Below are positions 25,601-38,931 of a stretch of DNA of 64,000 nucleotides, piece by piece; the stretch's first letter is position 1, and every line of letters begins with the position of its first letter. The notes under the pieces were generated by a model. The model had not been told where the DNA came from, searched no databases, and saw nothing but the letters and a program-made list of their open reading frames with translations. Made by a program: the position numbers and the translations under genes. Source of the DNA: Anas platyrhynchos (taxonomy: Eukaryota > Chordata > Aves > Anseriformes > Anatidae); the NCBI RefSeq assembly GCF_047663525.1, contig NC_092587.1, positions 36,447,001 to 36,511,000 on the forward strand, read 5' to 3'.

Positions 25601-28600
25601 CATTATAATGGGAGCTACAAGGCAATACTGGAAAACGTCCAAACATTTAAAGAAAGTGAAATGAAAATTACAAAATGGAAAGTTCTTTTGGTCATTCTTC
25701 ACAGGAAGTAACAGTCATTTCCATCCACCTACCTTACAGAAGTAACTGATGTCGTCTGAAAGCTGTACCTGCCGATACTCTGGGTTCGGGCACCACCCTC
25801 TGCTTATCCTGGCTTGCACCACGCACTCCCACCCACAGCTCACTGGCAGTTGTGTGCTGGAGCAACACCACAAACGCCTTCAAGGTCTACATGGATTTAC
25901 TCCAAATAAGTCATTGCCCCAAGCTCTTCTGCAAATTTTTATTTTTTGTTTGGGTCTTCTTTTTTTTGTCTTCAGTTGACAGATGTTGGGAAGGTCTTTC
26001 CCAGCTGATGGGATTTTTCTTGTGAGGTATAATACTGACATTGCGTAGCAGGGCTGGTAGAACTTTCCACTTGTGGTTACAAATCACAAAGGCAGGACAC
26101 CTATCTCCATTCCATGGACAAAAACATGCCATGGTTCTCCATCCTAAGCCACCTTTGCTTATAGGCTGAGGTGCACAATAGGAATCCGTCACTGCCAGGC
26201 ATGACCCTCACACCAGAAAATACAACTGCAAGTGAGGTACTTGAGAATGTCCCTCAGTCTTGGCGATAATTTTGCTGCTCAGGGCACTGGGAGACAGGCA
26301 ATGTGAGTTTGAGGCCCCTCTGTCTGGGGGATCCCATGGGTCTCCTTGGGAAGAATAGGTGTCCCTGTGTCCCCTTTCCCAGTGGGGCCTGGACACTTTT
26401 TCTCAGTGTCCTCAGGCCAGTGCTGGTGCAGCTCAGTAGAAATGATGCAGCAGGGAGTGGTGAAAGAAATGGGGTGCATCCCAGGCCCTGCTCTCCATGT
26501 TGTTTTTATCGTTATCAACAGATTAAAATAAGTTCATCAAGAGCCCTGGAAGCAAGGCCCAAAACAGCAGGATCCCCAACTTCCAGTACAGGAAGATTAA
26601 CTGCAAGATTAAGGAAATAGGTTCTCTTCAGCAGGATCTTCTTTCAGATCCATGAGTTTTACATATCTCCATGCATTTTCAGCAGGGTGTTTTGCCCTAG
26701 AATAGCCCAAAACTGGTGGCCGAAGAACACACCTGGCCACAGAAGCTGAAATTTGAAGATCCTCAAATGAAGGAGCACAATTCTCCCCCCTTCCTGGGAA
26801 AGCCTCTGAGACATGCTGCCAAAGAGGAGAAACAGCACCAATGTTTCCAAATAAATCCATGATTATTAGTGTGCTTATGCCTAAAAATTGGTATTGCCTG
26901 CTGAATCTCACTTCTGCAGGCATGTGTGAGCACATCCCCAAAAGAGGTGCCAGTATGTCTGCCAGAGGATAAGTTTCAAGCTCTCCTCCCTCTTTCGGCA
27001 TTTCCCACGTCCTCAGTCAGCAGGTTCATTGCTGCAGCTCTGCTCTGGGCACCCCACAGCCCTCCTCTTTCCCCTGGCCTGGGGAACTGCTGTGGTGTCC
27101 ACCTCAGCATGCCCAGAGCTTCATCCACACCATTGCACTGACATTTCAGCATGACTGGGAGCCACCTCTGGCCACATGCAGGAGTTCCCGAGATGGGACC
27201 ACAACAGAAAAGTCTGGGGTCTGAGGCGTTCAGTGCAGTGGGGAATAGGGAGGGGAACTAATGAGGAACCTGTCGTGCATATAACCTGCACGTTAGGTCC
27301 CAGATTTGTCACTTCTAATTCAGGTGCTTAACTGATGTGCCTAAATTAGGGGCCCAGTCACTTCAGGGTCCCCAGACAGCCCCTGGAGAGAGGGAGGGAG
27401 AAGGCATGTAGGAAGCTGGAGGTGCTGTTCTCTTCCAGCCAGTCACTGCAGGACCCACAGGGCTCTGCCTTCCACATTTGGGTCCCACCACAGCCCTGTC
27501 CAAGGAAAAGGAGCATGAAGGTGGCACTGGGAACCCCTCTGAACCTGACATCCCTGCCCCCCTGCTCTCCCAGCCCTTCAAGTCTGAAGACTTTTACTAC
27601 ACAAATAATCCTTCTTTCTTCAGAAGAGAATTTTATTGGAATAACAAATGTCTCTATTTAATAACGTTTATCAAATCCAATTCTAGTGAGTAAGGGTCTG
27701 CCCCTTTTAGGGGAGAACCAGACTGTGTTCTTCTGTTGCACTGAAAGGTGCACAGACAGGCTTTTCTGCAGCTCTCTGCTCTGCTGAAGTCTGGTTGAGG
27801 ACCCAAAATCCATAACCCAAAACATTCAGATAATTATTCAGGGTTTCCACCAAGGCCCTACAGGGTGGCGGCCCACCACAATTCATTTTTTACCCCTACA
27901 CATTTCCTTCCCGGGAAGCCTCCACCCACCATTAACTTCATCTAAGATAATGCCAAAAGAAACAAAGTCGTCTTTTTTTATATAAAGTATTCAAGCTTCT
28001 ACCACAGAAACCACCTGATGGCTCAATTTTCACTCTTCCTTAAAAATCCCGTGGATAAATCATGGCAAATACAAAGGCAAAAAATACTGATTACCACATA
28101 CGGAGGTACAGAACCTGCAGCTTTGCCTGAAACTGGCTGGTTTCTGTCACTGCTGTTTTCAAAGGAAAACATCTCAGCACAGAGTAAACAGTTTAAAATA
28201 AGGGAGTTTTTGATGATGGTAGAAATTCTGAGTGGAGGATGAGCAAACTCCACGTTTCCTACCAGCTACCGAAAATAAATGGAGCTTTCACAGCTCTGGC
28301 TTTGTGTGGGGAGTGCGTGTAGGTGGAGAGCTGGAGGGAAGTAGTGTAATAGCCGGGAGTGTATTAGTAATATGTACTTAGAAATCATAATAAGGCTGAA
28401 TCACAAGTTACTCAGCACTTTACCCATTTATAATCTTGAAAGCTTGTTATGACTAATGCAATAGGCACTGACCTGGCTCAGCATATAGCTCTTTAAACAA
28501 ACACAGACGTTTCAGGGCCAAATCACCGCGTGCCAGGGCTCGCACCACCTAATTTGAGATGCCTGTTGTGGATACAGAAGTCTAGACCCTTTCCCTGGGT

Positions 28601-28651
28601 GCTGAGCTCCAGCATATGGGGGAAGTTAGAGGATTTTGGAGGTGCTCCATT

Positions 28652-28674
28652 AAAAAAAAAAAAAAAAAAAAAAA
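28652..28674. repeat. A23 homopolymer
   Basis: 23 consecutive A. Confidence 0.95.
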
Positions 28675-28817
28675 GAACTGCACTTTAAGAAAAAGGGTTT
28701 AAGAGGTGTGTCCCATGGCTCCCTCTCTTCTGAGCTTGGAGGTTAACCTCTCTCCTTGAAAAGCAGAGCAAGCCTGCCTTTTTTATGCCCTTCAAAGCCA
28801 GACAGCAAGGGCAGGGT

Positions 28818-28858
28818 TTTTTTTTATTATTATTATTATTTATTTTTTTATATATACA
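28818..28858. repeat. (TTA)n / T-rich / (TA)n simple repeat
   Basis: A T-run, five ATT units, another T-run, then TATATATA. Confidence 0.9.
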
Positions 28859-29301
28859 ACAGTGCAGTGGCAGAAGCACTCGTCCATCATGTGGGAGACC
28901 CAAATCCAATTTCCCTGTCTGACTGGAGGACCCTAGACTCCTGCCGCTCTGTGCACGGAGAAGCCATTAGATAGGATGCATAAAAATATACTGGAGCAGA
29001 TACCCGGTTTCCTCCATCCTGAGGAGCACAAAGATGTACCAGCTCCTTCTCCTGGCCATAACTTCTACCCTTGCTATGCAAAAGAGGGGGAAGAAAAGGG
29101 GCTGCCCCAGCAAGGGCAGAGCAAAGTGTGTCCCCAGCACAGGGAAAAATGATGAGGGGCTTAGCACCACATGTGCACTTGGGTAACCACACTCTGATGA
29201 TCTCAGCCTTGGGGCAGCTTCTCAAATTTTTGTGATTCCTGTTGGAAGAGCTTAGGTTTCTTTCTGAACCTAGCCTTCAATGATGTACTGCTGCTTACCT
29301 C

Positions 29302-29307
<6 letters not shown>

Positions 29308-29332
<25 letters not shown>
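29308..29332. repeat. A25 homopolymer
   Basis: 25 consecutive A. Confidence 0.95.
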
Positions 29333-29410
29333 GCAACCTGTTGTGAGCTGCCAAAGTCCAAACCTGTTTCTGTTTTGAAGTGCAACGTGATTCCCACTGC
29401 TACACACACA

Positions 29411-29433
29411 AATTTATTTTATTTTATTTTAAA
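29411..29433. repeat. (ATTTT)n simple repeat
   Basis: ATTTATTTTATTTTATTTTA. Confidence 0.85.
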
Positions 29434-29794
29434 TCTAGGAAAGCAAATACACTACAATTAAAAATATGAAAGGTATATTTGATTCATTTCAGCTGATGCA
29501 CTTTCTAGAGAAAGGAATTTGTGCTGTAATCTAAGCATACTCTTCTCGTGGAAAAATAAACAGGAATTCTTCTGTTTTGCCACACACACATTTAGCAGTT
29601 CAGCAGACAAAATCTATTTCCACCTCATCCATTGCTGATATTTCTTACACATACAGTCTGTACCAGTAGAGTCACTGGCTCCAAAGATAGCTGATAAGTA
29701 ACCCTTTGTAGTACACAACTTCAAAGAGGAAGAAAGGATGCTAAAATTAATCCAGTTGTCTAGGAATTTGCATTGTCTCCACCACTGCATCCCC

Positions 29795-29910
29795 TGAGCA
29801 CCTCACAACCAGAAATGTATTTATTCTCATAAAATCCTCATGTGGTTGGGAAGTACTATCATCCTCCTTTATAACAGCTTCTTTAGGGAACTAGGCTTAT
29901 GCAACAACGC
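29795..29910 (-). mobile_element. MIR-type SINE remnant, minus orientation
   Basis: The stretch with TAAAATCCTCATGTGGTTGG, GAAGTACTATCATCCTCCTT then TATAAC follows the reverse-complement MIR order: TTAATCCTCACAACAACCC, then a GTACTATTATTATCCCC-like block, then TTTTACAG. Very diverged. Confidence 0.5.
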
Positions 29911-30917
29911 TATCCATCAGCCTGTCAGTCCCCCTACAAACAACTTTTGGCCAGTTTCAACCAAATTTAATTACATAACCTGTAGGCAACATCAGCTTTG
30001 ATAAACTGGCACCATGTCCAAGGACCAGATGGTTTTGGGGGACTGACTGAGACACAGGAGACTGTGGAGGGCCAGCACTGGCAAATTTATCTGTGGTCTT
30101 CCTCTGCTGCCTTTATCCAGCAGGTATGGATGCTGGTGAATGGGGCATGTCCTCTCCATCTGCACCAGTGGGGCAGAGCATGCTCAGATCAGTGTCCAGC
30201 AGTAGTATGAGGGTAGCCTTTCTCCCCGGTTTGACTAAGGCCTCTCAGCCACATAATGCAGATGCAAAAAGTGTTTGGTGCATGCAGGTGTCTGCAGGCA
30301 TATTTGCATCCCAAATAATGAGCACCGTGGCACAGCAGATATTTAGCAGAATCAGGAGCTGAGCCCACTCTTCAGCATTTCCAATCAGTGCCTGAACTGC
30401 AAGCCTAGACTGTTTCTATTTTCATACACTAGAAAGTAAATAAAAAGTCAACAATAAAAGGACTTTCTATAGGGATATATTTAATGCTTCACTAATTGTG
30501 AATAATTTTTAGGTACCATTGTGTACTTGGTATGTCCAAAAGGAACAGACTAGCATTTAGAATATAATGTCAGATGTTCAAAATGTGTTTTGCTTAACAG
30601 CCTCATAATTTGCACACAGATAAGTGCGGTCTCTCTGCTAGCTCTCACTAAACCTCACAAGAAAAAAGCAGAGACCATACATGGATATCACGAGATGACA
30701 GATGTTACTTATGTCTTTTACAAGATAGTACTCTCCTCATGAAACTGAAGTCATCAAAAATACATATACTGAGAAAATGAGTGATTTTTTTTTAGCTTTA
30801 CAAACAAAGTTCATCAATCTGTGAAAAAACATTACTGAAAATTGGAAAAATTATAATTTAATGTTATAATATACACAGATTTCTTTAAAAGGTTAGAGTT
30901 TTCCATTATTTACACTG

Positions 30918-30957
30918 AAAAAAAAAAAAAAAAAAAGAAAAAAAAAAGAAAGAAAAA
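30918..30957. repeat. A19 and A-rich purine tract
   Basis: 19 consecutive A, then GAAAAAAAAAAGAAAGAAAAA. Confidence 0.93.
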
Positions 30958-33900
30958 TGTAACATGCTAAATGGATTAGAAATGGTCTTGGAAAGGGAGG
31001 TCAAAAGTCTCTCTTTTAGTAGGGTTTCTAGTAAAGGGATTTGTCCTGACTGATGAAGATAAAGTATTTTTTAAAAGTATAGTAACCTGACATTAGTCAG
31101 ATAACAGTACACCTCTAAACTGTTCTTAAAAATAAATCCTTTCTTCTTTCTTTATTCCACCATGATAGTATGGCTAACACGAACTACAAAAGTCTTCTTC
31201 ATCATTCAACCATATTATAAATGCTTAAATGGAGGGATTATATTTCAACCTCTGTTAATGGACATTTTAAAAAATCTTATCTAAAAAATATATATAAATA
31301 AATAAAAATAAATCAGACATAATGACTTTGATTCGCATAGCATTAGAAAACATGCTTTGTTCAGTGAACAGGCCTTGTCAGAAGCAAGCAATTCTGCTTA
31401 CCTAGAAAACATTAAATATACCCTAGCATATGGATATAAAAAAGTGAATGTTTTGAATCCTTTTGAAACTCCAGTATGTTGTGGCTATGAATTTTCTGCT
31501 AAAGATCACTTGAAAATTAATTCCCTGCTTTCATTACTTGAATCCTAACTTACCCTGATAGAAGGAAGGGGGAAACCAGACCTTTCAAAGAAGGAAATTA
31601 TTGGGCCACAAACCAAGAAAAGACTCAAGTGTGAGTCTAATTCATACACATGTGGGAGGACACATAGGTTCTAAAATTGCTCAGCATTTGCTCAATGTAA
31701 GTGAGTGCTTAAACATTTTGTGTTTATGGAAAAACAACCTTCTTACTTTTTCCTGAATCACATACTGTAATTTTCATCTGGTTTAAAGCAGTTCACTCAT
31801 ACTCACTCAGAAATCAATTTTCTTTTAGTTGGGGGTCTCAGAATAAAAACATCATTTTTTATTTTGTATTTTCTTAAAGGTTTGAATGTATTTAAATAGT
31901 CAAGAAAGGAAGTGGAGTTTGAACTTGTTAGAACATATTTCTACTTAATGCAAACAAATAATACTTTAAAATATTCCATTTGTTTTCCAGTTGGAACTCA
32001 CCCATTCCATTTTATGGGACGATTCAGTTATAACTCAGAAAACATACCAGCAAACTCAGATTTTATTTTGAAATAGAATGGTCTCTAAAATATTGTACTT
32101 CCATTGGCTTCCTTCTAACTTTTTTCCTTCTCTTTCTTTTGCAAACCACTTTGAGTTTCTTAAAATATCTATTTAAAAGCTTCCCCCCTGCAAAAAGGAA
32201 AAACCCAAAAGAGTTGCTTATATCTTTAACATCAGGAAATGCATGTAGTAAGAGCATAATAAGTAATAAAATCAGTGTTGATAGAAAAATAAATATAGTG
32301 CTTTTGCCTGGGTTAAATGTCAGATGTAAGGAAGTGCTGAGCATCCTTACTTCCTATAGAATCACTCATCCTTCCTCTACTGAGGCTGTTTCCAAAAAGG
32401 CTGTTATTAAGTCTGGGAAAGGATGTGGCAGCAAAAGATGGTAAAACACTTGAACACATGTGGATTGTAGACCTTTTGAGTATGAGCAACATTTATTTAG
32501 CAAAAAGAGCAAACGCAACATCCAATGAAGAAAAGTAACCCACAGATTTCCATAATTGTAGCAGGGCTTAGGTAATGCACTATGCAGTGTTTGATTTAAA
32601 ATGTTAAAATATTAAAAGAAGTTTTCTATAGCATAGTGTTCCTATCAAAGTGAAATGACTCATAAGAATGCTAAATTCAAACCAGATGGGCATAAACACT
32701 CACTGAAAAAAATCAGATATTTAGAGGTCAGCATGGGTCTTCATAAAAATGAAGACCTTGTCTGAGTTACTGAAAAATGAACTTCAGTGATAAAAAAGAA
32801 AACAAGAGAAAATATTAGTGATTTCATTTTAATTATACAAGCCACTGTCAATTAGGAGAACTAACATTTACAAAACTTTACATTGCCATTTTAATTTGAA
32901 AAAGATGGCTGTGGCAGTCTTTAGGCTTCAGATAAACAGCACCGCAGTGTCTCCTGTGCAGCGAGGGAGGATGGGATGCACGAGTTCAGAGTGCCACTCT
33001 AATAGTCTGCAACAGCCCCTGCGCTTCCCACCGAGGAGTAATCCTGAGTACAGATTTGTACGGTACAGAAATCTTCCACCACTGCTCAGCGGCACGATGC
33101 CAGCCTTAACTTCCCTTTGAACCAGACCGCAGAGGGGGGGAAGTCTCATTCCTGGTATCATACCAAAAAAGTTCATACCACCCAACATTGCTGCTGCTCT
33201 GTTGTTAAAAGTGTGCGTTGTTTTGTTTTCCTTTCCTCGTTTTATCCATTGCTCTCTACCATTTACAGATTGTCTGGAGTGTGTACTTATTTTAAACTTT
33301 TATACCCTACCAGAAGAAAAATATGTGGGCTCAAAATTAATATTGTTTTTGACTTATGGTGAAATTCCAGTAATGTTTAACTTGGATCACTAGACCTGTG
33401 CATTTTACAGAGAGCAGAAAAGAATACTTTTTGAGCCGAAATGTGTAATGGGAGTTCCCTACTGTTTTGTTGCTGGGATCTTGGACAACAAGAAAAATGA
33501 TGAGCATATAACTTATTCCTTTTAAAACACACAGACCAACTAAATGGAGAAAATAAGGGCTCAACCCATGCCATATGCTATAAAGGCATATGTTTGTATC
33601 CCCATTCCCTGATTAATTTGTTAACCGCTACCATTCAACCTCCTAATAAAAAATGATTGTTCAATGTATATTACTGTCAACGATTTTACATTCCAAACCA
33701 TAATCTCTTGGGGCACAAGTCAGCAAAAGATATGTGTGGCTTCCATCGCGTAGAAGCCCACACAATGCCATGGAAACCAATTTCTCTGGTCTTCTGGGGC
33801 CTCCTGCGAAAGGGCCATAATTTTATTTTGCAGGGAAAAAAAAAAAATCTGTACTTTTGGCCTGTTTTCTGCAATTAGCAACACTCTAAGACTGAAGGTA

Positions 33901-35562
33901 AGGGGTGAAACTTGGCCCCCGCAGCATCACTCAGAGCTTTGCTGATGGTGTTAGAGACGTGAGCGCTGCCTGCAATGTGCACGGTGAGGCTTTGCAGGGC
34001 AAGCTGCAGAGCTGTCATTACAACATCCTGAAGACTGCATAACACAAATGTTACGCATCTTCTCTTTGGTGGTTCTTTATGATTGATCCTTTGTTTGGCA
34101 GTAACTAAAAACATTGCTCGGAGTTTGGACCCCTTTACTAGGCATTTCTGGACACATATAATTAAGGAGTTCACCTTTGAAATGCTTCAGGTCCCAGCTG
34201 GTCTCTCCAAAGTAAGGCTCTATGCCCCAAAGGAGCACAGAGCCCCTATTCAGAGAAGTGTAGGAGAAGGGTATACATTAATACCCCATGCTAAAACCCC
34301 TTCAATAGCAAACTACAAAGCATGAGGGAAACTGTAAAACACTGAGCAGGCACTGGAATGCTCTCTGAGATCTGAGGGATTGTGTAAATCTTCTTCAGAA
34401 ATATTATTCTGCAGAGAGACCCATATGTGTGACTATCACGAGTGGGATGCTTCCAGTATTCAGTCTTACAAAATGGTTTTGAATGTTTCGTATGTGACAC
34501 TGAATATTGTTTGCATTCTCTTGCTGCAAAATTAAGGGAGATGGTCCTTGCCCACTGACACACACCACTGCTATTACCCATTTATTTCCTAAGGTTCAGT
34601 TCATCTATGTGCTGCTTAGAGCCTATTAGCCACTTTCTCTCAATATTGTTATAATTATCATTTAGAAAACTTATGCAAGGGAGACACCCATGAAAGCTTC
34701 TACCCTCTAGAGCTCAGATGCCTAAAGCCACATATGGTAGGATGCAAAATGTGGTCATGCCTCTCTCTGGAGTGCAAGAAAGTAAAAGTTTGAGAGTAAG
34801 GAAATCACCAGGTGGGTAAGGAAGGGCCTGAGATGAACAGGCAGGATCTGAGGGCAACATCTGTGAAGAAAAGGCATCAGCAAGGGTTATAGGGAGAAAT
34901 GCTGAGAATGTCAGGCCAAAGGGAGAACCATGCTGGAGGTGAGCCTTGGGGTGGGTCTGCTGGTCAGGTGTGACAGAGCTCACAATGCACGGGGAGATGT
35001 TTACAGCACAAACAGCTGTGGGAAACTCCACTGAGTCATTAAATCCCAGTCAAGCCCTGAGAAAATGCTGGAAAATCACTCCTTGGTCACCAAAGGCTAT
35101 TTCCTCCATTTCTGGCAGGAGAGCTCCCTGGAGGGCATTCAGACAAGCGTTCTGATGTGGAAAGTTAAGGAACACTTTGTACAATCTGGCATACCTGGAC
35201 ATTGCCAAGGGTATAACATAATTGTTGCCCTGAATGAGAATCAGAGCATGTGAGGTATTTTCTCTGAGGCACCTTGAAAGCCACTGAAGTCAATCAAAGC
35301 TGAGCTGAGCACAGTGATGTTCAGAAGCTCGAGGCAAGAACATATCAGGAAAGAGCTAGTGAAGTCTGCCCACCACAGCATGCCCTAGAAGGAGATACCA
35401 GCCCAGGCTTTTATGAGCTAGAAAACAAAGGCACAGCTTCCAGGGAGGTGGGTTTTGGTGGCCTCAAAACTGTGGGCATTTCTTGGCAGCAGTAAGAAAG
35501 ATGCCAAACTCAGCAGCAAAAGAGTACTGAGATGACAGTAGTAGATCAGGCACAACTGCCTA

Positions 35563-35592
35563 AAATAATAATAATAACAACAACAATAATAA
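35563..35592. repeat. (AAT)n(AAC)n trinucleotide repeat
   Basis: Four ATA units, then ACA units, then ATA units again. Confidence 0.85.
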
Positions 35593-36955
35593 AACCACGC
35601 ACACAAAACCCAAGCCACTACACAGTGCAATGTCTGAGGAGCAGCAGGACACAGAGCTGGAGAAGTAGCTACAGGTTCAGGGCTACACTGGAGACAAACC
35701 CAAAACCAAATGGAGGGTCCCACTGGCAGTCAGTCAGCGGATCTGAACATATAAAGATAGGCAGATTTACAGATTGTCCCTGCCATCTCCCACCCTGGTG
35801 CAGGAGAGGTAGGAGAAATGCATAACAAAGCTATGGCAGAGCTAGGTGGGAAAACGAAAGCAGAATGAGCCCACTGTGACCATGCAGCATGGCAGAGGCT
35901 TGTGGGGCTGGGACTGGGGACCAGTGGCATGCAGCGGGTGAAGGACAGGCCCTGTCTGGTCCCAGAGAAGACACAACAGAAGAATGCTGATATAAGAGAG
36001 ATGTAACAACCTGGCAGAAAAAGGAAGGTTGCGGGAGGGAGGAGACATCAGGAAATCAGCCTGTTTGCAGAAGACTAGCAGGTCAGCTGTGCTGGCAGTA
36101 TCTTCATAAATATTTCTCTTAATGCTGAAGCAGTTTAGTTTTATAAGCATGGGATCCTCTCATGTGGTTACTGAGTATGAATCAAAGACGGTTGTGGCTC
36201 AGCACTGCCCTATGTTTTATTATGCTTTTTCAAACATACTGGGGTTACACAGCCCTACGAGCACAGCAGGGGCTGCAGGCAGACACCTTGTCTCTTCTGA
36301 CCCCCTGGCGAAGGGGACCAAGTGTAGGCAGCCCTGGGACCCAGAAATCTGTCCGGAAAAGGGGATGTGAGGAGGGGTATTAGGAGCAGAGAAGCCATCC
36401 TCCCAGGAAGGCAGGCAGAGGAAACAGCTGCAGCAGCTCAGGCTCAGTACAGGGCACTGCTGCTGTCCTGTCCCCGTCCCCCTGCCTGCCCACCTGGTCC
36501 CCTGCAGAGGTACAGGGCCCTTTCTCACACCAGTCATCTTCCCACTTCTCCTCACGTTCCTGAACCCCAGGAGCATCACTGCAAAGTGGGCAGGCAGAGC
36601 ATCCTCCATGGGCTGCAGGGACAAAGCCTGAGTGAGGAGTGTCGGCTCTGGGTCAAGCAGAAAAGAAAGACATCTGCTCTGTCTGAAATAGAAGGAAAAA
36701 TAACAAAAGCTGACCATTCATTTTTACTTATGTATCTGGCTGGTTTCACTTTCTAGTTTTCCTGCCACAATTTTTGAGCTACAACTAATGGGAATTTTCC
36801 AATCCAAACAAAACAAGCAAACCAAACAAAACAGCCCTGCGGGATTACTGCGACAGGCGAGGGAGGAGAGGCAGCCTTGTGAAAAGGAAAGAGCAAGTCT
36901 GCAAGTGCAGCGCTCTTATCTGCTGTCCTGTGAGATGGTTTTAAAATAGATGTGA

Positions 36956-36984
36956 CTTTTTTTTTCTTCTTCTTCTTTCTTTTT
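36956..36984. repeat. Pyrimidine tract with (TTC)n
   Basis: A T-run, four TTC units and another T-run, ending at GGGG. Confidence 0.85.
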
Positions 36985-37890
36985 GGGGTGACCAACAGGA
37001 TAAAAATTAGACTTAGGGAGAGGCTATGTCTAAGCATATTGCTCAGCCCGGGTTGATAACGTGCACTGAACAACCCTGGTCGCCCTGCTGCAATGTACCA
37101 GAGGAGGTTGAGGCCAAGGAGACACTATGGCCCCTAGGGTGGGACAGGCTCCTCTTTGCACCAGGACAGCTGTGCCCCAAGCTGTAGGGTGTGCTCAGAC
37201 ACAACGGGGAAGAAGGATGGGCCAGGCAGGGCTGGATTGCCCTGGCAGATGCTGTCCCACCCCTCTGGAGGCCATGCACAAACACCTTTCTGGGCCCAGC
37301 CACGCGGGTGGAACAGGCTGCGGCCCCCAGCGCACGCTTGTCATCGCCCCTCTGCCGGATGTTATCGCAGCCCCGGACCTGCAGCGGGGCCGTGAGTGCT
37401 CCCTAACCTCTGTCAGTCACAAGGAGACAGAGAACATAAACAGTTTAAACAGGGGGTTGGTGCTAGCTCGGCCCAGGGGCTGGGGCAGCCGCCTTGCAGT
37501 GGAGAACCCGCCTTGCCCTGCCCTCAGAGAGGCCATGCCGGCAGACCCCTTGGCGAGCACCACATCTGTGGGTCCCGTGAAGCGGCCACGGTGCCCTGGC
37601 CTTCCCCACCGTGGTGGTGGAGGCAAGGGGAAGGCTTCTCTGGAGGCCTCCAGGCCACACGACCTCCGCTGTGAAACCCCAGCCGAGTCCGCATGTGGTG
37701 GGACTCCATCGGGCATCATCCCTCCTGTTTCACCCACCCTGTGTGTTCATTACTAACACATTTGGGAGAAACAGTGTTAGGTGAGGTTCAGTAAAGGGCT
37801 CTGGGTGATTTCAGATTGCTTTTTCTGTGTTACAGGAAAGCAATTTGCTTTCCGAAAAATGCACGTGCAAAAAAATGTGTAAGCGTCACA

Positions 37891-37949
37891 CTTTTTTTTT
37901 TTCTTTTTTTTTTTCTTTCCTTTTTTTTTTTTTTTTTTTCTTCTTCTTC
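37891..37949. repeat. 59-bp uninterrupted pyrimidine tract
   Basis: T-runs broken by single C, ending in (TTC)n. It abuts the 3' side of the minus-strand CR1-like remnant, where it would read as an A-rich tail. Confidence 0.92.
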
Positions 37950-37959
37950 ATCGTCTGTT

Positions 37960-38160
37960 GTTATTTATAGACCCTAGAGATGGAAAAGACCCATTAGGTC
38001 ATCCTGCATTCCCTGCCAGCGAGTGTTGTTCTCCAGCAAACATTTATTACAGCCTTGTTTAGACTAGTTTCACATGCTCCAAACAACGAGGTTTCTGCCA
38101 CTTCCCAAGGGAGAGCGGTCAGCAAGCTAATACCACTTGCTCTCAAGGAAATTTCTCCTG
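37960..38160 (-). mobile_element. Ancient CR1-like LINE remnant, minus orientation
   Basis: The plus strand shows AGAGATGGAAAAGACCCATT then AGGTCATCCTGCATTCCCTG, and further on ACAACGAGGTTTCTGCCACT before TCCC. This order resembles the reverse complement of old amniote CR1-family 3' ends. It is highly decayed, and the family assignment is from memory of the consensus. Similarity may extend beyond 38160. Confidence 0.5.
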
Positions 38161-38912
38161 GTTTTCTTCTCCTGTGCCAGCTGCCTGTGCCAGCTGCCAG
38201 CATTGGCCCCAAACCAGCTCCATGCACCCCCAGGCTACCTGGCTGCGCATCCTCCTCCCCACACCAGCTTCCCTCTTCTGATGCTCACCACTCTGAACAA
38301 TTCTCCCATTTGACCACAGCTTTCTGTTAATCCCTTGCCCAGAGTACAAAAGCGATATTGCAGGTGTGATCATACAAGGAAGGAATTACTTCCTCTGTTC
38401 CTCTATGCTGCCTCTTTAAACGCAAACCGAAGTTGCAAAGGGAGTTTTGCCGTCATAGCACACAATAGATTTGCATCTCATTTACTGCCAGCTATCTCCA
38501 CAAAGTGTCTCTTGATGTTCCTGTTTTCTGTACTTCTACAGCCTACTGAATGTGCTTCAGATTACTTCTGCCTCCGTATTGTTACTTGGGTTTTTCCAAT
38601 TTTCTGTAGTTTATAACTTTTGAATTTAAAAATAAAAATCTAGCTGCCTTTAATTTTTTTCTTTCTGTGACAAACAGTGAACTGAGAAGCAAATGAGTCT
38701 TACATAGATAAAACAAGAGGTATGACTCTATAAATATGATTGCAACCCTGGAAGAGTAGCTTCCTCTTTGTCATATTTGGGATTTGCCAAAAGTAGACAA
38801 ATAAGACAGATTCTATTAAAAAAGTAATCTTGACTGTCGAATTATAGAAGCTTGCACTCTTCATTTATGTTACAAAAAGCAGTGCCTGCTGTTCCAAGTG
38901 AAAATTAAATAG

Positions 38913-38931
38913 AAAAAAAAAAAAAAAAAAA
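38913..38931. repeat. A19 homopolymer
   Basis: 19 consecutive A. Confidence 0.95.

Larger units (their letters stand above)
18001..37890. other. Gene-free intergenic segment
   Basis: Holds the enhancer-like blocks at 18.3-22.3 kb, a MIR remnant at 29.8 kb and several long homopolymers. A GC-rich stretch at about 37040-37745 carries long open frames on both strands but no recognisable protein. Confidence 0.65.

Noticed and set aside
27310-27360. GGTGCTTAACTGATGTGCCTAAATTAGGGGCCC as another DNA-transposon remnant
   Set aside because: It resembles amniote repeats with GTGCCTAAAT units but is too short and diverged to call without a database search.
28400-28470. MIR-like segment (CAGCACTTTACCCATTTATAATC)
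   Set aside because: Only a short stretch agrees with the SINE consensus order, so it is not distinguishable from chance.
36220-36717. 165-codon minus-strand frame
   Set aside because: A plus-strand frame overlaps it, there is no recognisable protein, and it looks like a GC-rich chance frame.
37127-37756. 209-codon open frame on the plus strand, with overlapping long frames on both strands
   Set aside because: The GC-rich DNA lacks stop codons by composition. No recognisable motif, no conserved residue pattern, and several frames are equally open.
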